Of a DNA stretch of 64,000 bases, positions 57,896-64,000 are shown piece by piece. The translations under genes were made by a program, and so were the position numbers. Below the pieces are notes generated by a model, which saw nothing but the letters and a program-made list of their open reading frames with translations, was not told where the DNA came from and did not search any database. Each line of letters begins with the position of its first letter. Within the stretch, counting starts at the first letter, position 1. The stretch is from Epiperipatus broadwayi (lineage: Eukaryota > Onychophora > Udeonychophora > Euonychophora > Peripatidae), in contig JAQFVV010000186.1 in the NCBI GenBank assembly GCA_028023455.1, positions 870,001 to 934,000 on the forward strand. Direction: 5' to 3'.

Positions 57896-60800
57896 TAGAA
57901 ACTAGATCTAAACACTGAATCCAAGTGTTTATGCAAAACGTTTCTATCAGTTTGCAAGCGTGAATTTTTCAGACCGGTAAAGTATATATATATATCAAAT
58001 AATACTTTTACATAGCAGTTAAATGTAGATAGAAAAAGAGCAGAGCTGGTCAAACTCTATCTATATATATATATGCAAGTTTATTTTTACTCATAATCGG
58101 GATTAAGTAACTTTGTACAAAATGAGAAGTTTTAATCCAGCTAATCTAATGTCTTTGGATAAAAAATAACCTAATCATTTGCAATAAATATTATCAATAA
58201 TGTAAATATTTAAACTTATTTATTTTCGTCTATATATTATCTTATTGTTTATGAGAAACAAAATTGGGATTAAAGCAAGCTCATAAAAAGGTTCATTATA
58301 AAAAATATATAAGACTTGTAGAATAAAATATTAAAGAAAAAAGAAGGAAAGCGTAAGATTTAAATGCACAATAAAACATAGTTTAAAAGAGGAAGTATAT
58401 CAAATCCAGACATAAGTTTAAGTAATATTTACTAAGGCTGTAACCTTTAGAAATAAGCGTCTGAAAAATTCGAAGGTAGGGACCTCTACAGGTCTTAGCC
58501 ACAAGCTTATGCTAGATAAGTATGATGATATGAAAAATGGCATAACATCTTTATCCTAATTAATGACATAAATTATTTTTAATTTTTAATGCTTGTACTC
58601 AAATCTGATTAGTGAAAATCTATATGATATTATTTTTATTGCATTAAGAATATATGCTATAAGCTACTCTGGGTAATGTAAATAAAAAAAGGAATGTAAT
58701 AAAATTAGCAACTGTAGTTCATGTATATATATATATGAAAGCAGTCGTAATACGAATATTGATGACTGCTTTTGTGTATGTACATTTACAAACCAATCTA
58801 GCCTTAAGCATTATTTGCTTTAATATATATATAAACAAATCACTCACCTAACAAACCATGTTTGGTTTATTATTGGCATATTTGATTTATTATATATATA
58901 TATATTGCATTTAACTTATACAATGGTTAAATCAATTATGTAAAGATATAGTATCTTCTGGTATCCTACTACCCCTATTAGTCTCCCACTGTCCATGATG
59001 AAAAAAAGAAAATTTACTTATAATTTCTTTACCCCCCCCCCCCCATTAATAATAAGTTAATATAAAATTATATTTTTGATATATATCGTAATGGTCAAAA
59101 TATACAGATCACATGAACATCACCCAAGAATAATTTACATACGAGCTGCATCTTGCGATGTCACGTGATCAAATACTTTTTCTTTTTATAACTGCTAAAT
59201 CAGTTAAATGCAAGAGGCTCTATCATATTTTAATTAACTTATTAATAATGACAAATGCTAAAAATAATGGGATATTACAATTTATTTACGTACATTTCCA
59301 CAACACAAATGATAACATAATTGACAGCCGTCCACAGGAAATATTAGTCTATTTGTTCTTTTTACCCAGGATTAAATTTAGAATAGTGGCATATTATTTT
59401 CTTTACTTGCGTTATTAGTTTGAATATAAATTAAGATTGTTATTGATTTATTGATTTGTATTATTATTTTTATGCACAGACAATATAGAACACAATGCTT
59501 CTTAATTGTTTCTGGATAACATGGATTACAACACAGTTTTAAGACTTTACAGATCTGGGATATGCTAGAATCATTCAAATAAACTATATTATTAACAGAC
59601 TTAGACCAAAGTAAATACTTTCAGGCATGTAACAGGTAAATAACTAAATATTAACTAAGTAGGTATAAGAGGCAGAAAACAGCATCTGCATTACACTCAT
59701 TTATGAAGCAAGGCTATATAAAAATGAAGGATATGATATATAATAGGAATGTACATCTACTGCATACTACTGCTCAAACTATGGCTACTATCTGGAAATG
59801 ACTGTCAGAAGCAAATGGTACCACACAAAGAAAATATATACAAACAAACATTATACATAGGCAAAACAGCCAGAAATAACAGTATATCCATTCAAATCTA
59901 CTACACCCAATTATCCTTTGCATGCTTGTTTATTCGCACACCTGAAGGGTATTCTGTTTAAAATTGTAAATCTTTATAACTATCAGAACAAACAATCTTA
60001 CATAATTTATTTAACGTATCTATGCAGCTGTTTTATACTATCCAAAAGTGATTAATCAGTATTATTCATATTAATGATTAAACTTATTTTTACAATTTAT
60101 GGCTAGTAAAAATGACAACCATTTGTTCTGGTTTTAAAATACTAACTATGTTTTTAAGAGGATGGAAAGGGCTTGCAATAATAAGCTAATTACTTTATAA
60201 AAATATTTTTCTATATAGATTTACACCAAATAAACTATGGCATGATTAATAAAAGTAGCAATCAATTGCCACCCTAATTTATAAACAGATCTATTTCTAT
60301 ATAAAATTAATCATAATTATTTATAAAATATTTTCAGTATATATGAAATATAAAAGATAAAATACCTAATATTAGTAATAGACAGTGATAACAATATATT
60401 CAAAGTTCAGACACATTACTCTTTTCATCACTAAGAGTTCAAGTTCTGAATTCAGGTATTGGAAGACTTTTGTCTTATTCTGTACTAACATAGCTATGTC
60501 TGATGGTCTTTTGCAAAGCCTCTATCATATTGGTCTTGATTAATTCAGTGGTCTTCATTGATATATATATTTACCTTTTTATTTAATGGAAAGCACCAAA
60601 TGGTTTCCTTGATGATTCTGCTGGCTTCTCTCCAAAACAATAGATTCTGATGAAGTTTAAATTACTTATAGTTCACATATAAACTGGACACAATGCTTCT
60701 TAAGATGGTTCTGCATTATTTGACAGCTCCTTCTCAGCATCTCCCAATAGACTTATGACCTGCACCCAGCTGGATTGGTCAGAATGGAACAGATGATGAC

Positions 60801-61813
60801 TTCTCTACTCTTCCATGATATTCTAACACAAAGCACACTAATAAATCAAAGTAGAATCAGTACAAAACAAAGCATAATAATCACAATGAATTATAATCTC
60901 TATTTATAGTTCACTGAGTTGTCTTATCATCAAAATCACATCAATGGGGCATTTCTATCTATGTATCTATTGATGGTAGATAACTCCTAAACTTCATTAT
61001 AGTCTGTGGCTTATTTGTCTAATTACAGCATTTATAAAATTTTAGTTTTGAAAGGGATTATATCAAAATAACAGACAATGTTTTGAGTAAATTACATGAG
61101 ATATTTATCTCCTTAATTAGTCAATCTATTTATAAGAATTTAATAACATTTATAAAATAATGTCATTTCCACCCACCTAGTTATAAAACACCTTTATAAA
61201 TGTTAATAAAATAAATATTTTGTTGTAAATTACTTTTAAAATAAATTTAAAATTAATGTCATGTACATATATCTGTACACATACTTATATATATATATAT
61301 AATTTCTACTTATTAAAAATTATTGAAATTTTTTTATCTAAAAATGCCTTCAAATTTTTCAACTTATATACATGAAGGCTATATAAATATCTCTTCAACA
61401 TATATATATATATTAAAATTTAAAATATACCAATAAAGATAATGCTTACTTTGTGAGAAACATTAATTCTATTATTTAAAACTATTAATATATAATGAAT
61501 TATCAGACATATATTTAAAGAAAATCAATAAAGTTCTTTATTGATCTATAATATTGAATTGCATTTTTCAAAGGTCTGAAATAATAAATGTCATTAGCTT
61601 AGATATTTGAAATAATAATAATGTGAATTCCCATCTTTTTTTTAAAAAAAAAAAGGATGGATAAATAATTACCTTAAACAGTAACTCAGTCAAATGTTCA
61701 TTTTCTTAGTTCCAGATTTGCAGTAAAATATATTAATATTGTTGGTTATTTTTTTTATTTTGTAAATATTTAACTTAGTATTTTCCTGAAGGTTTGTGAT
61801 GATGGTGTTCTAG
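57896..61813. other. AT-rich unassigned stretch
   Basis: 58790-58815 resembles the end of the 4504-4705 MITE. A run of C (about 13) is at 59032-59044. AT dinucleotide runs recur (58055, 58720, 58890, 61280). No coding sequence recognised. Confidence 0.4.
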
Positions 61814-62012
61814 TTGTATTTTTATATTGGACTATTTCCATCATCTAACATACCTATTGAATGTCTTTAAAAATTTAACTTTATTTAAATATTCCAAATA
61901 CATTCAACTGTTTAACAGTTAAATATATTTGAAATATTTAAATAAAGTTAAATTTTTAAAGACATTTAATACATATATTAGATGATGGAAATAGTCCAAT
62001 ATAAAAATACAA
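61814..62012. repeat. Palindromic MITE-like element
   Basis: Two arms of about 98 bp: TTGTATTTTTATATTGGACT at 61814 is inverted at the 62012 end, and the arms match almost throughout, meeting at AACTGTT/AACAGTT. There is no coding sequence. A single-arm copy lies at 18814-18907. Confidence 0.85.
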
Positions 62013-64000
62013 ATTTAACTTAGTAGTTTTATTTTTTTAGATCACTTTGTTATTCATCGATAATCACTGAAAGTGTTTAGAAAATAAAAAACTTAGAAAA
62101 GACTAGTCTTTGACATTTATTCAATTATATAATTGGAGTTCTTGAACATTTCTTCATTAATATGCCATTTGGATCAAGGGGATTGGCTCAGTGATATCAG
62201 GTGCTGTTTCTTCCTTGGATTCAGTTTTGAAGAATGCATCTTACTGAGTGATAATAACAAATAAATTTCCATTTATATTTATTTCTTTTATAGAAACGTT
62301 TGGCACACCTTATCAGATCTTCTGTTTATGCAAATATCCCAGTGATGGTTTTAGTAATTAGTAAATGGAAAAAAATGTTAAAACATTTTTTCTGAGGATT
62401 AGAATTATATACATGGAAGATTTATAATAAAGAATAGAAATGAGGAAATTATATTCAAGTAAACAGAGATAAATTTTAGCCTTTGATGTGACCAAGAAAT
62501 TATCAGTTACTATTAATTGACAATGCTTGAAGATAATGAAGTTTTCTCATTAACCATATGACTGTGCACACTGAAAATTTTCATGTACAGTTTTAATTTG
62601 CTCTAAAACTGCTAATTTTTACATTATCATAGTGAATTAATGGTCATTTTAAAGGTAAAAATGTACCATATCTATGCTGCCATCTCTAGAATTATTTTGC
62701 AAGTAAAAATCAATAATTTTAAATTTAAAGCTATAACAATGAGAAAAGGCAGACTTTACAAAGCTCTGATTGGTTGTTTCTCATTTTCAACAAAAGAGAG
62801 CACTTGTCAACAATTTTGACAGGTCTAAGTTCTTTGTTTTGATTTTCAAAACAAAAATGTATATTTTAAAATAATTTTTTAATATTTTTTACATATTATA
62901 AATAATTTTCATAAAATATACTGAAAATATAATTATTTTAGAAGAACAGTTAAGATTTTAGTAAAAATTATTTACTTTTACACAAAAGTAAATTGAGAAA
63001 GAAATCACTGTTGTAGGCTGCATTTTCTAATAGGTTACAAAATTTTCATTTTATGTTTTCCACTATAGATTATTTTTATCAATTATAAATAGAAATGTAT
63101 TTTTAAAAAAACTTTCATTTAATTTAATCATCTAATAAATTATTAATTAGTTTTTTACAAACTAAACTAAAATGAATATAATATTAAAAGACAAATATAT
63201 TTTTACTGCTGATTCAGTAATTGACCACCCAAAAGTTAGAACTTTAATTCACTCAGCCAATAAAATGTTTTCCAGTTAAGAGTAGGGAAAGGGTTATAGT
63301 TCTTTGGTTGAACTTTTTTGTTAAAAATTTGTGTAGCCTTAATGATTGTCAGTTAGTAGTAATTGATTAAAAGTTATCTCTGTTTATATGGATATAACCT
63401 CATTTATATTCTTTATTATAATGAGATATTATTTTATATAGCACTATGTTTTAATACTGTAATAGTGATATTAGCGATTAAGCCAAAGCACATGCACTTT
63501 AAAGATAAACTATAAATGAATACTCTCACTTTTTCCAGACACAAGATATAGTATTTTAGAAAGAATGGAATGACTCACCCATTTTTTCGACCCAAACATT
63601 TATATATGGGAAAATCTTAAGCATATGGAAATGAGAGTGTGAAGGTGTTAAGCAATCACTTTAAATTACATTTGTTATAATAATAATAATCCATAAAGAT
63701 ATTTAATTTAACATATACAATCATATGGAAGATTTAATATATTGTACCACTAGGCTAGTGCTGCATGTAATAATTTCATCTAAAATTATTAAAATAAAAA
63801 ACTTCATAGATAATGTAAAAGTTTTAAAGTTAATTTAAAAAAATAAAATCATTGCAGGATTACTTACAAGTAAATGACTAAATAAGTTTTATCAAAGGAA
63901 ATAAAGGTTGAATAAAAGAAAATGCAGTTCACTCAAGGGAATCTGAATGCTGCATCATTTGTAAAGTTTTACAAATTAATTAAAGAGTAATTCGAGGGGA
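62013..64000. other. AT-rich unassigned stretch
   Basis: No gene, repeat or further kinase exon recognised. Confidence 0.4.

Overview
The window is animal nuclear DNA: very A+T-rich (roughly 70-75 % by eye), spliceosomal GT-AG junctions, non-LTR retrotransposons, Penelope-like elements, a hAT transposon and long microsatellites, with almost no coding sequence. It looks like an invertebrate metazoan; nothing in it fixes the phylum. There are no bacterial operons, CRISPR arrays or rRNA genes.

The only host gene I can support is on the + strand: two small exons of a Ser/Thr protein kinase resembling the myosin light chain kinase/titin-kinase group. Exon 1 (13669-13720) carries the probable start codon and ends in phase 1. 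Exon 2 (53189-53279) begins in phase 1 and runs into the start of the glycine-rich ATP loop. The inferred intron between them is 39,468 bp and holds most of the mobile DNA.

Layout. 1-2.1 kb: Penelope-like (PLE) remains and a hammerhead-bearing repeat. 2.6-4.0 kb: RTE-type LINE relic (RTE-A). 4.2-5.3 kb: a palindromic MITE and a head-to-head pair of ribozyme/tRNA-like elements. 7.6 kb: hammerhead hairpin. 9.1-9.7 kb: second RTE-type LINE end. 14.8-15.3 kb: 500-bp palindrome of PLE endonuclease DNA. 19.6-19.9 kb: ribozyme/tRNA-like element. 20.6-21.8 kb: R2/NeSL-type LINE with restriction-like endonuclease. 22.7-26.2 kb: CR1/Jockey-like LINEs (LINE-B). 27.3-28.8 kb: LINE ORF1 with a zinc knuckle, an RTE-A end and a further ribozyme pair. 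30.8-31.6 kb and 34.4-37.3 kb: LINE-A copies with pentanucleotide tails. 39.4-45.6 kb: a hAT relic holding serially inserted LINE-B copies, a tRNA-Gly half and a hammerhead hairpin with target-site duplication. 46.7 kb: ribozyme/tRNA-like element. 48.5-52.0 kb: near-complete RTE-A split by a PLE. 54.5-56.9 kb: LINE-A split by RTE-A. The rest is unassigned AT-rich DNA.

The most interesting theme is a set of at least eleven hammerhead-ribozyme relics, plus two weaker candidates. They fall into sequence families whose helices covary while the core stays recognisable. One family joins a hammerhead to a tRNA-like Pol III promoter. Several copies share an inverted-arm architecture with the PLE insertions here, suggesting (inference) that PLE machinery mobilised them. 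All coordinates and alignments are by eye.
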